Assembly (NCBI GenBank): GCA_034429475.1
Contig: DAOUGD010000294.1
Coordinates: forward strand, 1 to 64,000
Length of the DNA stretch: 64,000 nucleotides
DNA from: JAKQHY01 sp034429475
Lineage (GTDB): Bacteria > Chloroflexota > Anaerolineae > B4-G1 > SLSP01
Reading direction: 5' to 3'
Below the pieces are notes generated by a model. It had not been told where the DNA came from. It worked only from the letters and a program-made list of their open reading frames with translations, and made no database searches. Shown in pieces: positions 50,865 to 59,341 of this stretch. How positions within the stretch are numbered: position 1 is the stretch's first letter; each line of letters starts with the position of its first letter. The position numbers and the translations under genes were made by a program.

Positions 50865-53432
50865 GTGATGAACATGCGACTGACGTGGCGTCATTATGGC
50901 GCGGTGGGCTTGTGTTTTGGGCTGTTGGTGTGGCTGATGACTTTGCCGGCCTCGTTTACCTTGTCCACCCGCCTCATTGGCAACGATGTGGACAATTGGA
51001 TTTTCTATTGGAACGATTGGTGGCTGGCAAAGTCCCTCTCTACCGGCCAACCTGTGTTGTTCACCCCTTACGCCTTTTTCCCCCAGGGCGCGAGTCTGGC
51101 GGCCCATTCTAACTCATTCCTCAGTTCCCTCCTGGCGCTGCCCCTGCGGTCTGTGGTGGGACCGGTGGCCGCCGCCAATCTGGTGTGGCTCTTTGGGATG
51201 TGGGTCGGCGCGGTGGGGATGTTCTGGTTGGCTTACGATCTGACGCGCAACCCGGCGGGCGCGCTCGTCGCGGGCTTCGTCTTCACCTTCGCGCCGTATC
51301 ACCTCACCCAGGCCCTGGCGCACGCACACCTCGGCTTCATCCACTGGTGGCCCTGGTACGCCTTGATGTTGCGTCGCGCGCTCCAAATTTCCTCAACGGA
51401 TTTAACGGATTCTAACGGGAAAATCCGTTTTAATCTGTTCAATCCGTTGAGGAAATGGGGATATGTATTAGCTGGCGGCGTCTTTGCCGCGCTGACGTTG
51501 TGGACCGGCCTGCAACTCGCGGTGATGCTGGCGCTATGGACGACGGGATACGTGGTGTGGTTGCTGGTGCGTCCGCCGCGCTCGCCGGCCCGCTGGCTGG
51601 AACTGGGCAAGCGATTGATGGTGGTGGCAGTAGTCGCCGGGCTGTTGAGTGCGCCGCTGCTCATCCCCATTGCCCGCGCCTGGGAAAGCGGCTGGACTGA
51701 AGGCTTCGACGAAAGCACGAGTCACCAGACCGATCTGCTGGCCTACTTTGTTCCGCCCACTTATCATCCCCTGTGGGGCGACCGGGTTCAGCCCATTTAC
51801 GAGCGGTTCGTCGCCAACCGGGCGTACATGCCGTACCTGGGATATACGGCGTTGTTTCTGGCATTTTTCCTCAACGGATTTAACGGATGGAAACGGATTT
51901 TTCCGTTGAAATCCGTTCAATCCGTTGAGGAGCGCATTTTCTGGCTGCTCACGTTGATTTTGTGGATGCTGCTGGCGGCGGGGAGCGCGCTGCGTGTCAA
52001 CGGCGTGCTCTATCAGGCGATCCGGCTGCCCTATGGCTGGCTCGATGACGTGTTCCCCATCTCTACATTGCGCTCCCCTGACCGGTTGAATACGCTGGCG
52101 GTGTTTTCGTTGGCGGCGCTGGCGGGGTATGGCGCGGCGCGCTTGCGGCGACGTTGGTGGCTGATCCCCATCGGCCTGCTGTTGCTGACGGAGTATCTGT
52201 GTCTGCCGCTGCTGCGGTGGGAATTGCTGCCGGACTCTCCCTTCTACGCGCAGATGGCAGCGGACGGGGAGAATTACGCGGTGCTGGATTACCCGATGGG
52301 TTACAACGAGGCCAAGTTGTGGTTGTACTACCAGACGTTGCACGGCAAGCCGACGGTGGAAGGGCACGTTTCGCGGTACACGCCGGAATTGTACACGCTG
52401 ATCACGTCCAATTCGCTGATCCGCGCGTTGTACCAGGGCAATCTCAAGGGGAAGCCGGTGCTCTTGCCCGGCGACGCGATTGCCGCGCAGCCCATTCCGC
52501 CGGCGGACGTGGGCGCGGCGCTCCGGGAACTGGCCGACCTCGGTGTGCGCTACGTTCTTGTCCACAAGCCCTATGTGGATGCGGACTTGGACGCCCACTT
52601 CCGGCGTGTCTTGCCGCTGGCGCCCGTCTACGAGGATGAGACGCTGGCCGTCTACGATCTCACCGCGCCGCTGGCTGTGACTTACGACGATTTCCCTGTA
52701 GTTCTCTCCAATGATCTGTCCCTGGCCCGCTTTGATGTGCAGCTTGACGCTGAGGGCGCGTGGCGCTTTCAAATGGTAGCCCAAGCCCGGCGTGATTTGG
52801 ACGCGCTTCCGGCTTGCATGTTGGCTCTGGCGGAGGCAGCAACCCCACCGGTGTACTCCGCCGCCGTGGAGTGGGGAGCGTCAGGACTCAAGACCGGCGA
52901 TCTGGCGGTGCAGGAACTCACCGCGCCGGTGGACGTCCCGCCGGGCGATTATCAGTGGAGTCTCACTTGTGCGGGAGCGTCCTATCGTTCGCCGGAGCAT
53001 TGGCTCGTTGCGGCGGACGGCGCGCGTTACACCCAGTCTGTCTCCGGTGTGACGTTTGCTGATGCCATCACGCTGGCAGGCTATCGCTGGCGCACGGAAG
53101 GCGCGTCTCTCAAGCTGGATTTGGAGTGGGATGTTGTGCGCGCGCCCGGCAGCGATTACAAGTTGTTCGTCCATCTGTTGGACGCGGACGGGGCGTTGGC
53201 GGCGCAATACGACGCCATCCCGTGCGCCTGGGCGTGTCCCACGAGTGGCTGGCAAGCCGGGCAGCGCATCCACGACAGCGCGGAGTTGCGGCTGTGGAAT
53301 TTACCGGCAGGCGACTATCACCTCGCCGTGGGGTGGTATCGCCCGGAAACGGGAGAACGACTCCCGGCGACCGGGGCGGAGGATGGGTACGTGATTTTAC
53401 CAGAGGCGTTCAGCATCCGGCATCAGCCGTAA
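50865..53432 (+). CDS. Polytopic GT-C-like membrane protein
   Basis: The 855-residue protein has about twelve helices in its first 430 residues, then soluble beta-rich domains. LIGNDVDNWIFYWNDWW (about residues 36-52) is the first outer loop with the Asp pair expected in GT-C enzymes, and HAHLGFIHWWPWYALML follows later. STLRSPDRLNTLAVFSLA is seen in related YfhO-like proteins. It probably transfers or moves lipid-linked sugars. Two copies of the same palindromic repeat (51387-51456 and 51869-51930) encode hydrophilic inserts in loops. GTG 50865 or ATG 50868/50874 could start it; the transcript seems leaderless. Confidence 0.7.
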   Translation: MMNMRLTWRHYGAVGLCFGLLVWLMTLPASFTLSTRLIGNDVDNWIFYWNDWWLAKSLSTGQPVLFTPYAFFPQGASLAAHSNSFLSSLLALPLRSVVGPVAAANLVWLFGMWVGAVGMFWLAYDLTRNPAGALVAGFVFTFAPYHLTQALAHAHLGFIHWWPWYALMLRRALQISSTDLTDSNGKIRFNLFNPLRKWGYVLAGGVFAALTLWTGLQLAVMLALWTTGYVVWLLVRPPRSPARWLELGKRLMVVAVVAGLLSAPLLIPIARAWESGWTEGFDESTSHQTDLLAYFVPPTYHPLWGDRVQPIYERFVANRAYMPYLGYTALFLAFFLNGFNGWKRIFPLKSVQSVEERIFWLLTLILWMLLAAGSALRVNGVLYQAIRLPYGWLDDVFPISTLRSPDRLNTLAVFSLAALAGYGAARLRRRWWLIPIGLLLLTEYLCLPLLRWELLPDSPFYAQMAADGENYAVLDYPMGYNEAKLWLYYQTLHGKPTVEGHVSRYTPELYTLITSNSLIRALYQGNLKGKPVLLPGDAIAAQPIPPADVGAALRELADLGVRYVLVHKPYVDADLDAHFRRVLPLAPVYEDETLAVYDLTAPLAVTYDDFPVVLSNDLSLARFDVQLDAEGAWRFQMVAQARRDLDALPACMLALAEAATPPVYSAAVEWGASGLKTGDLAVQELTAPVDVPPGDYQWSLTCAGASYRSPEHWLVAADGARYTQSVSGVTFADAITLAGYRWRTEGASLKLDLEWDVVRAPGSDYKLFVHLLDADGALAAQYDAIPCAWACPTSGWQAGQRIHDSAELRLWNLPAGDYHLAVGWYRPETGERLPATGAEDGYVILPEAFSIRHQP
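51387..51456. repeat. First in-frame palindrome in the GT-C gene
   Basis: Arms 51387-51402 and 51441-51456 are perfect 16-base reverse complements (ATTTCCTCAACGGATT). Between them are AACGGATT 9-nt units. It encodes SSTDLTDSNGKIRFNLFNPL between transmembrane helices. Confidence 0.9.
51869..51930. repeat. Second in-frame palindrome in the GT-C gene
   Basis: Arms 51869-51880 and 51919-51930 are perfect reverse complements (CCTCAACGGATT), with AACGGAT units between. It is the same family as the copy about 480 bases upstream and encodes LNGFNGWKRIFPLKSVQSVE in a loop. Confidence 0.9.
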
Positions 53433-53690
53433 AACGCGAGACGTAAAACGTGAAATGTAATGCCTGACTCCACTGAAGAAACTAACTATCTCACGCAAAG
53501 GCGCAAAGACGCTAAGGGAAAGGCAGATCAATCTTCATATTCTTTATTAAAAACCGTAGTTTGCGTTATAAAATTTCGTCCAATCTTAAAAATCTTTGCG
53601 CCTTTGCGTGAAACTTCCTCTTTTTTCAGGGGAGTCATGCCTTTACTATGAAAGCATTACGTTTCACGTTTTACGTTTTATGATGGCGTA
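53433..53690. repeat. Large nested inverted repeat
   Basis: ACGTAAAACGTGAAATGTAATGCC (in part) with TGACTCCACTGAAGAAA and CACGCAAAGGCGCAAAG on the left are mirrored by CTTTGCGCCTTTGCGTG, TTTTTTCAGGGGAGTCA and GCATTACGTTTCACG on the right. The whole 260 bases could fold into one long imperfect hairpin. No gene is seen inside. Confidence 0.75.
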
Positions 53691-53699
53691 GCGAGCTGC

Positions 53700-54740
53700 C
53701 TAAAATTGCTGCCGGTGCGCCGTCCCATAGCGCACGGCCTCGTCCAGAAACGCCTCGATGTTCTCGATGGGCGTCCCTGATACGATGCCGTTGCCGGCGG
53801 CGAGGCACATCCCGCCGTCGGGGCGGTCGAAAGTGTCGATCAGGAAGCGCACTTCGGCGCGCACCGCATCGGGCGGCTGCTCTTGGAGGACGTGCTGCAC
53901 GTCCATGCCCGCCAGGAATGTGAGCCGGTCGCCAAACTCGCGGGCAACGGCGACCTCGTCCATTGTGTGCTTCTGCACTGGGTGGAACACGTCCACGCCC
54001 GCCTCGATCAAATCGGGCAGCAGGGGCGTGTTGTTCCCGCAGGAGTGGAGCCACCAGTGCAGGCCGTGGCGGCGCAGCGTCTCGCCGATGCGGACGTAGT
54101 AGGGCTTAAGGAATTCGCGGAAGGTGCGCGGGCGCATGAAGGGCTGCGTCTGGTGGCCCAGATCATCGCTCGTCCAGAAGCCGTCGGGTTTCAGCACACG
54201 GACAGCCTGCTCGATGTAGCCGCAGTACAGCGTGCAAAGCGCGTCGTGCAGGCGGTGGATTTCGGCGGGGGCGGTGTAGTAGTCCATCAGCAGGGCCGTC
54301 ATTCCCCGGATGCTCCACGGCCGCTCGAAAAACAGCCGCCAGAACGAGAACAGCACATAGCGATCCTGCGCGTGCGCCTGCTCCGCTTGCGTCGCCAGAG
54401 AGGCGATCTGCGGATCGGTCGCCGGGTCGGGCATCCTGGCGATGAACTCCTCCAGCTTGCCCCAGTCATCCAGCACAATGCGCGCATCATGCGCCCCCTC
54501 GCGATCGATCTCCCACGAAAGACCCATTTGGTCGTAGTCCAGCGGTTCGATCCACAACTGCACCACATCCTCCGGGTAACGGTCGAAAGCATTGAGTCGC
54601 TCACCATATTGCTCCCAAAGGCCCTCGCCCCACCATTTGGCCCGCACCAGGGGGATACGGGCGGGATTGCGGCGTTCCACAGCTTTGATAACCTCCGCGC
54701 GGGGTAGGGGCGGGATGGTATCATTGAATTGCAGGTTCAT
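53700..54740 (-). CDS. Uroporphyrinogen decarboxylase (UroD)-family protein
   Basis: The 346-residue TIM-barrel protein belongs to the UroD/corrinoid methyltransferase superfamily. Seen are RRNPARIPL near the start, LLMDYY, WTSDDLGHQTQPFMRP (about residues 190-205) and the HSCGN histidine-cysteine segment (about 250), which methyltransferase members use for zinc. It is probably not the haem enzyme; divergent members near sugar genes are often of unknown role. ATG 54740 has AAAGGAG upstream, so the frame to 54779 is too long. It is divergent from the TetR gene. Confidence 0.8.
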   Translation of the reverse strand: MNLQFNDTIPPLPRAEVIKAVERRNPARIPLVRAKWWGEGLWEQYGERLNAFDRYPEDVVQLWIEPLDYDQMGLSWEIDREGAHDARIVLDDWGKLEEFIARMPDPATDPQIASLATQAEQAHAQDRYVLFSFWRLFFERPWSIRGMTALLMDYYTAPAEIHRLHDALCTLYCGYIEQAVRVLKPDGFWTSDDLGHQTQPFMRPRTFREFLKPYYVRIGETLRRHGLHWWLHSCGNNTPLLPDLIEAGVDVFHPVQKHTMDEVAVAREFGDRLTFLAGMDVQHVLQEQPPDAVRAEVRFLIDTFDRPDGGMCLAAGNGIVSGTPIENIEAFLDEAVRYGTAHRQQF

Positions 54741-54790
54741 AGTGTCTCCTTTGGCTCGTAAGCCTGGATGCAAACGCATGTTTTGCCGTG

Positions 54791-54796
54791 ATTATA
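54791..54796 (-). promoter_or_regulatory. -10 element for the UroD-family gene
   Basis: TATAAT on the minus strand, about 50 bases before the ATG at 54740. No convincing -35 was seen. Confidence 0.45.
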
Positions 54797-54838
54797 CTAC
54801 CAAAGCCACTTCCAAGGAGGCTGTTTGCGTTATTTCTG

Positions 54839-54889
54839 TTGACTTTTGTTATAATTCGGATATAATCATAACATACCAACCGGTCGGTT
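54839..54889 (+). promoter_or_regulatory. TetR promoter and operator
   Basis: TTGACT (54839-54844) and TATAAT (54861-54866) are 16 bases apart, with a transcription start near 54873. AACCG-GT-CGGTT (54878-54889) is a TetR-type palindrome just downstream of that start, so the regulator very likely represses its own gene and the following SDR gene. Confidence 0.75.
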
Positions 54890-54905
54890 TTTTAACGAAG
54901 ACATT

Positions 54906-55508
54906 ATGACTCAACAACAACGCAGTGAGGAAACGCGCGTCGCGATCTTGCAGGCCGCCGAGCAATGTTTTGCCGCGCGCGGCTACGACGCCACCGGCGT
55001 GGCGGAACTGTGCGCGAGCGCTGGGATCAGCAAAGGGGCGTTTTATTATCACTTTGAGAGCAAGCAGGCCGTGTTTATGGCGTTGTTGCAAAGCTGGCTC
55101 AGTGATTTGGAGTCGGCTTTGAGCGCAGCAGTGAATCCCACCCAGCCGGTCGCCGACTTGCTGGTGGCGATGATGCACGCCGCGCAGCAATCGTTTCAAG
55201 CCCATCCCGCCCGCGCCTCCCTCATTCTGGAATTTTGGACCCAGGCCAGCCGCGACCCCACTGTGCAGCAGGCCACCCTTGCCACGTATCGTCATTATCA
55301 GCGCTTTATTGTCGGACTTATTCAACGCGGCATTGACGAAGGAGATTTTGCGCTGGTGGCTTCAGAAGCCGGCGCGCAGGTGGTGCTATCGCTGGCAAGT
55401 GGGTTGCTGTTTCAGGGATTGCTTGATCCCCATGGGGCGGATTGGGGGCAGGTAGCCGAGAACAGCATCCAAGTCTTATTCAATGGGTTAAAGCGGAGGT
55501 CAGAATGA
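54906..55508 (+). CDS. TetR/AcrR family repressor
   Basis: The 200-residue DNA-binding protein has the N-terminal HTH signature (residues 10-56; ILQAAEQCFAARGYDATGVA, SKGAFYYHFESKQAVF) and a helical ligand-binding half. The promoter carries a palindrome next to the transcription start, so autoregulation is expected. Its last bases overlap the start of the SDR gene (ATGA), so that gene is the likely regulated enzyme. The ligand is unknown. Confidence 0.93.
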   Translation: MTQQQRSEETRVAILQAAEQCFAARGYDATGVAELCASAGISKGAFYYHFESKQAVFMALLQSWLSDLESALSAAVNPTQPVADLLVAMMHAAQQSFQAHPARASLILEFWTQASRDPTVQQATLATYRHYQRFIVGLIQRGIDEGDFALVASEAGAQVVLSLASGLLFQGLLDPHGADWGQVAENSIQVLFNGLKRRSE

Positions 55509-56485
55509 TTGTGGTAACGGGAGCGACGGGTCATGTGGGGAATGTGTTGATTCGGGAGTTGACGGCGGCGGGCGAGCGGGTGCGGGCAGTGGTGCTGCCC
55601 AACGACGATTGCCGCTCGTTGGCGGGGCTGGACGTGGAGCGGGTGACGGGCAACGTGTTGGATCCGGCCTCGCTGGAGCGCGCGCTGGCGGGCGCCGATA
55701 CCGTTTATCACCTGGCCGGCGTCATCTCCATCGTGCCGGGCGCGGAGACGCTGATGCGCAAGGTCAACGTGGAGGGGGTGCGCAACACGGCGCGGGCCGC
55801 GCTGCGGGCCGGAGTGCGGCGAATGGTCCACGTCAGCTCGATTCACGCCTTCGAGCGCGTACCGCACGGCGTGACGATTGACGAGTGCGTGCCGTTTGTG
55901 GACGAGCATCCGGTGGGCGTTTACGACGAGACGAAGGCCGACGGCACGCGGGCGCTGTTGGAGGTGGTGGAGGAGGGGTTGGACGCGGTGGTCGCCTGTC
56001 CCACCGGCATCATCGGCCCACACGACTACCTGGGGTCGGAAATGGGCAATGTGATCCTGAACTTCGCCAAGAAGAAGCTGCACCTGCTGGTGAAAGGCGC
56101 GTATGACTTCGTGGATGTGCGCGACGTGGCGCAGGGTCTGATGTTGGCCGCCGCCAAGGGACGCACCGGCGAGGTCTACATTCTTTCCGGCAACCGCATT
56201 GAAGTTCCGCAGATCAAGCAGATGGTGCAGGAGTTTGTCGGTATCCACAGCCCACATATCACGGTGCCGATGTGGCTGGCGGAAGGCTTTGCCACCTTCA
56301 CGGAATCGTTTTACCGGATGACGCACAGCATCCCGAAGTTTACGCGCTACTCGTTGCGCACTGTGCAGGACAACTGCAACTTCAGCTACGCAAAAGCGCA
56401 AAAAGAGTTAGGGTATACGCCGCGCCCGCTGACCGAGACGTTCCGCGATATTCTGGCGTGGCGCAAGTCGTTGGGAACGGTGTAG
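55505..56485 (+). CDS. NAD(P)-dependent epimerase/dehydratase (extended SDR)
   Basis: The 326-residue cytoplasmic oxidoreductase has TGATGHVG at residues 5-12 for NAD(P) and the catalytic Tyr140-x3-Lys144 (YDETK), with VHVSS before it. The middle resembles dihydroflavonol-4-reductase-like SDRs. GGAGGT lies seven bases before the ATG, which overlaps the TetR stop. Substrate is probably a small alcohol, ketone or nucleotide sugar recognised by TetR. Confidence 0.88.
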   Translation: MIVVTGATGHVGNVLIRELTAAGERVRAVVLPNDDCRSLAGLDVERVTGNVLDPASLERALAGADTVYHLAGVISIVPGAETLMRKVNVEGVRNTARAALRAGVRRMVHVSSIHAFERVPHGVTIDECVPFVDEHPVGVYDETKADGTRALLEVVEEGLDAVVACPTGIIGPHDYLGSEMGNVILNFAKKKLHLLVKGAYDFVDVRDVAQGLMLAAAKGRTGEVYILSGNRIEVPQIKQMVQEFVGIHSPHITVPMWLAEGFATFTESFYRMTHSIPKFTRYSLRTVQDNCNFSYAKAQKELGYTPRPLTETFRDILAWRKSLGTV

Positions 56486-56487
56486 AT

Positions 56488-56553
56488 CATAAAACGTAAA
56501 ACGTGATGATCTTATTGTAAAAGCCTTACGTTTCACGTTTTACGTTTTACGTC
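56488..56553. repeat. ACGTAAA heptad hairpin
   Basis: AAACGTAAAACGTGATGATC pairs with TTACGTTTCACGTTTTACG on the right. The hairpin fills the convergent gap between the SDR and phosphatase genes. Confidence 0.85.
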
Positions 56554-56560
56554 CTGCGAA

Positions 56561-57058
56561 TCATTCTCCTACCCGCCACTCCCGCACCAGCGCCGTTTGT
56601 GCTGGCGTTTCGGGGGAAGGGAAGCAAGCCTTGGGGGTGTGGCGGCGTAGACGCTGCAAGCGCGCCAGCGCGCGCGTCCCACTTATCCCATGACGGGCGA
56701 GGTAACAGCCAACCACCATGCCGGTGCGTCCCAGGCCCGCCAGGCAGTGGACGTACACCGGCGGCTGCGTTTGGATGGCGTGATCTAGCGCATCGAGAAT
56801 CTCCATCATCTCCACCGGGGCCGGCGTGCCAAAGTCGGGAATGGGCAGATGGAGGTAGCCCACCGAGGGCGGCAGGCGGCGAGCATACGGGCGCGCATCC
56901 CCGGCGGCGGTTAAGTCCACAAAACAGCGGATGCCGGCGGCGAGCAGGCGTTCCAATGCGTTCATTCCTTCCGGGTCCGCGCACATGTCGGGGTACGGGC
57001 CGGCCAGTAGCAGGCCCGGCTTCACCCAGTAAGCGTTGGGGATAGGGACTGGTTCCAT
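56561..57058 (-). CDS. Dual-specificity protein phosphatase-like protein
   Basis: The 165-residue cytoplasmic protein has the cysteine phosphatase loop HCLAGLGRT (Cys105, Arg111) and a likely general-acid Asp75 in IPDFGTP. It could dephosphorylate tyrosine, serine or threonine; two Hanks-type kinases are encoded in this window. The end (REWRVGE) lies near a heptad hairpin. No clear ribosome binding site precedes the ATG. Confidence 0.88.
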   Translation of the reverse strand: MEPVPIPNAYWVKPGLLLAGPYPDMCADPEGMNALERLLAAGIRCFVDLTAAGDARPYARRLPPSVGYLHLPIPDFGTPAPVEMMEILDALDHAIQTQPPVYVHCLAGLGRTGMVVGCYLARHGISGTRALARLQRLRRHTPKACFPSPETPAQTALVREWRVGE

Positions 57059-57236
57059 TGTGTTAGCGTCCTCGTGCGTAGTTCATAGGGTCCTCAGAAC
57101 ATAATCAGTTTCATTTTATCATCATTTTGCCGGTTTACTGCGAGGATAGAATTGACGTTTTACTGAGGGATGAAGTAAGAATGGCCTATACCAGGGCCTC
57201 AAACTGTGCTATAGTGAGAAACGCCGCTTTTATGAC
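57059..57236. other. Gap upstream of the ThuA gene, no gene seen
   Basis: The 354-base gap continues to 57412. Here TATAGT at about 57211 and TTGACG at about 57152 look promoter-like but are not at a usable distance from each other. Confidence 0.4.
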
Positions 57237-57357
57237 AGAACTTACGCAACCGGCTGGACTTTTACCGCAGAGCACGCAGAGATCGCAGCGACTTTATCAT
57301 GTCTCGGTGTCTTCAGCGGCCTCTACGGTGAAAAAAGAGACCCCTTGTGTAAGTTCT
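57237..57357. mobile_element. MITE-like element
   Basis: The 121-base stretch is bounded by near-perfect 13-base terminal inverted repeats AGAACTTACGCAA (57237-57249) and TTGTGTAAGTTCT (57345-57357), with one mismatch. The inner part carries ACCGCAGAGCACGCAGAG-type 9-nt units mirrored by GCGGCCTCTACGGT. No coding frame is inside and no target duplication is obvious. Confidence 0.55.
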
Positions 57358-57412
57358 ACATGAAAACTGCGCAAGGCCGACACGCTAATTTCACCACACA
57401 AAGGAGTTTGCT

Positions 57413-58153
57413 ATGGGTATCAAAGTCACCGTTTGGAACGAATTTCGGCACGAAAAGAGCCACAAGGCCGTCCAGGAAGTCTATCCCGATGGGATGCATG
57501 TTGTCATTGCCAAGTTCTTGAGCGCCGCCGGGTACGAAGTCGGTACGGCCACGCTCGATGAGCCGGAGCACGGGCTGACCGACGCGGTGTTGGCTAACAC
57601 CGACGTGCTGATCTGGTGGGGGCACATGGCGCACCACGAGGTCAAGGATGAGATCGTGGACAAGGTGCAGCAGCGCGTCCTCAATGGGATGGGGTTGATT
57701 GTGCTGCACTCCGGCCATTTCTCCAAGATTTTCCGCCGCATGATGGGCACTAACTGCTCGCTCAAGTGGCGCGAGATGGGGGAGCGCCACCGCCTGTGGG
57801 TGGTGGCGCCGGGCCATCCCATCGTCGAGGGATTGGGCGAATACTTCGAGATTCCGCACACGGAGATGTACGGCGAGTTTTTCGACATCCCGCAGCCGGA
57901 CGAACTGGTCTTCCTCAGTTGGTTCCAGGGCGGCGAGGTCTTCCGCAGCGGGTGCTGCTGGCATCGCGGGCGTGGCAAAATCTTCTACTTCCAGCCGGGC
58001 CACGAGACGTTCCCCATCTATTACCAGAAGGAAGTGCAGCAGGTCATCACCAACGCCGTCCGCTGGTGCGCGCCGGTCAACGTCGTCAATTTCCGCGACA
58101 TGGTGCAGGCGCCGCATCACCCGGAGCCGCTGGAGAAGATCGTCATCGAGTAA
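57413..58153 (+). CDS. ThuA-like domain protein
   Basis: The 246-residue cytoplasmic protein has the ThuA/trehalose-utilisation fold, a class-I glutamine amidotransferase-like domain. Seen are MGIKVTVWNEF at the start, TDVLIWWGHMAHHEV and GLIVLHSGHFSKIF (about residues 97-110), then GRGKIFYFQPGHETFP near the end. ThuA proteins accompany sugar-catabolic oxidoreductases, as here. AAAGGAG precedes the ATG. The Gfo/Idh/MocA gene and isomerase-like gene follow on the same strand. Confidence 0.85.
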   Translation: MGIKVTVWNEFRHEKSHKAVQEVYPDGMHVVIAKFLSAAGYEVGTATLDEPEHGLTDAVLANTDVLIWWGHMAHHEVKDEIVDKVQQRVLNGMGLIVLHSGHFSKIFRRMMGTNCSLKWREMGERHRLWVVAPGHPIVEGLGEYFEIPHTEMYGEFFDIPQPDELVFLSWFQGGEVFRSGCCWHRGRGKIFYFQPGHETFPIYYQKEVQQVITNAVRWCAPVNVVNFRDMVQAPHHPEPLEKIVIE

Positions 58154-58175
58154 TTCCGGCAGGGTGGAAGTCGGG

Positions 58176-58230
58176 CGTATTCCGTAGTGCGTAGTGCGTA
58201 TGTTTTACGGAATACGCACTACGGAATACG
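58176..58230. repeat. Perfect 18-bp heptad hairpin
   Basis: Arms 58176-58193 and 58213-58230 (CGTATTCCGTAGTGCGTA and its complement) enclose more GTAGTGC units. The hairpin separates the ThuA and Gfo/Idh/MocA genes. Confidence 0.9.
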
Positions 58231-58264
58231 TCCTCCGAATTTTGTTGAAGGGGAGATTAACATT

Positions 58265-59341
58265 ATGACAACGACTCAAGACACATTGCGCGTGGGGATT
58301 GTCGGCCTGGGGATTGGGCGGCATCACTTGCGCGCGTACCAACAGATTCCCGGCGTCGAGATTGTGGCGCTGGCGGATATGAATCCTGACCGGCTGAAGG
58401 AATTTGGCGAGGCCAACGGTATCCCCCACCTCTACGAAACCTACGAGCCGTTGGTTGCCCGCGACGACCTGGACATCGTCAACGTCTGCACGCCGAACTC
58501 GCTGCACGCGCCGATTGCGATCGCGGCGATGGAGAGCGGCAAGCACGTTCTCTGCGAGAAGCCGCTCGCCAGTTCGTTGGCCGACGCGGAGGCGATGGTG
58601 GCGACGGCGCAGCGCACCGGACGCGCGTTGCAGGTCACGTTTAACCACCGGCAGCGCGGCGACGTGCTCGCGCTCAAGGCGATGATTGACGAGGGCCGGC
58701 TGGGGCGCATCTATCACGCCAAGGCCTGGTGGCTGCGGCGGAACGGTATCCCCGGCATGGGGACCTGGTTCACGCAGAAGGCGATGGCCGGCGGCGGCCC
58801 GCTGATTGACCTGGGCGTTCACATGCTCGACATGGCGCTCTTCTTGATGGGCGAACCGCGCGCCAAGTCGGTCAGCGGCGCGGTCTACGCCGAACTCGGC
58901 CCGCGCGGCCTCGGCGGCGGCGGAACGCACAAAAATTTAACCGGCGGCGGCTACGAGGTCGAGGACCTGGCGAGCGCGTTCGTCCGCATGGAGAATCACG
59001 CTTCGCTGCTGTTGGAGACCAGTTGGGCCACCTACCGCGCCAACAACGACGAATACGGCGTGACGCTCTACGGTACGGAGGGCGGCGCGGAAATCAAGGT
59101 CATCAACTACGTGCCCGACAACACGCTCACCGTCTTCGTGGACGTGGCGGGGACGCCGGTGGACATCCATCCATATCCGGCCAAGGGCGAAGGCCACCTG
59201 GCGATCCTGCGCGACTTCGTGGCGATGCTCCGCCGCGGCGATTGGCAGGGCTGCGTGGGGCAAGAGGGCCTGGCCCGCGCCCGCATCATTGACGCCTGCT
59301 ATCGCTCGGCAGAAGAGGGGCGGGAGATTGTTTTAGAGTGA
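58265..59341 (+). CDS. Gfo/Idh/MocA family oxidoreductase
   Basis: The 358-residue cytoplasmic NAD(P)-dependent enzyme oxidises a sugar or cyclitol. The Rossmann motif is VGIVGLGIGRHH (about residues 11-22). CEKPLA (about 97-102) has the conserved Glu-Lys-Pro, and GGGPLIDLGVHMLDMALFL (about 178-196) carries the catalytic Asp and His. GGGGAGA lies upstream of ATG 58265; the longer frame from 58187 comes from the repeat. It is grouped with ThuA and a sugar isomerase-like protein. Confidence 0.92.
   Translation: MTTTQDTLRVGIVGLGIGRHHLRAYQQIPGVEIVALADMNPDRLKEFGEANGIPHLYETYEPLVARDDLDIVNVCTPNSLHAPIAIAAMESGKHVLCEKPLASSLADAEAMVATAQRTGRALQVTFNHRQRGDVLALKAMIDEGRLGRIYHAKAWWLRRNGIPGMGTWFTQKAMAGGGPLIDLGVHMLDMALFLMGEPRAKSVSGAVYAELGPRGLGGGGTHKNLTGGGYEVEDLASAFVRMENHASLLLETSWATYRANNDEYGVTLYGTEGGAEIKVINYVPDNTLTVFVDVAGTPVDIHPYPAKGEGHLAILRDFVAMLRRGDWQGCVGQEGLARARIIDACYRSAEEGREIVLE

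Noticed and set aside
57059..57236. tRNA or small RNA in the gap before the ThuA gene
   Set aside because: No cloverleaf arms or CCA-type end were found; only scattered promoter-like hexamers.
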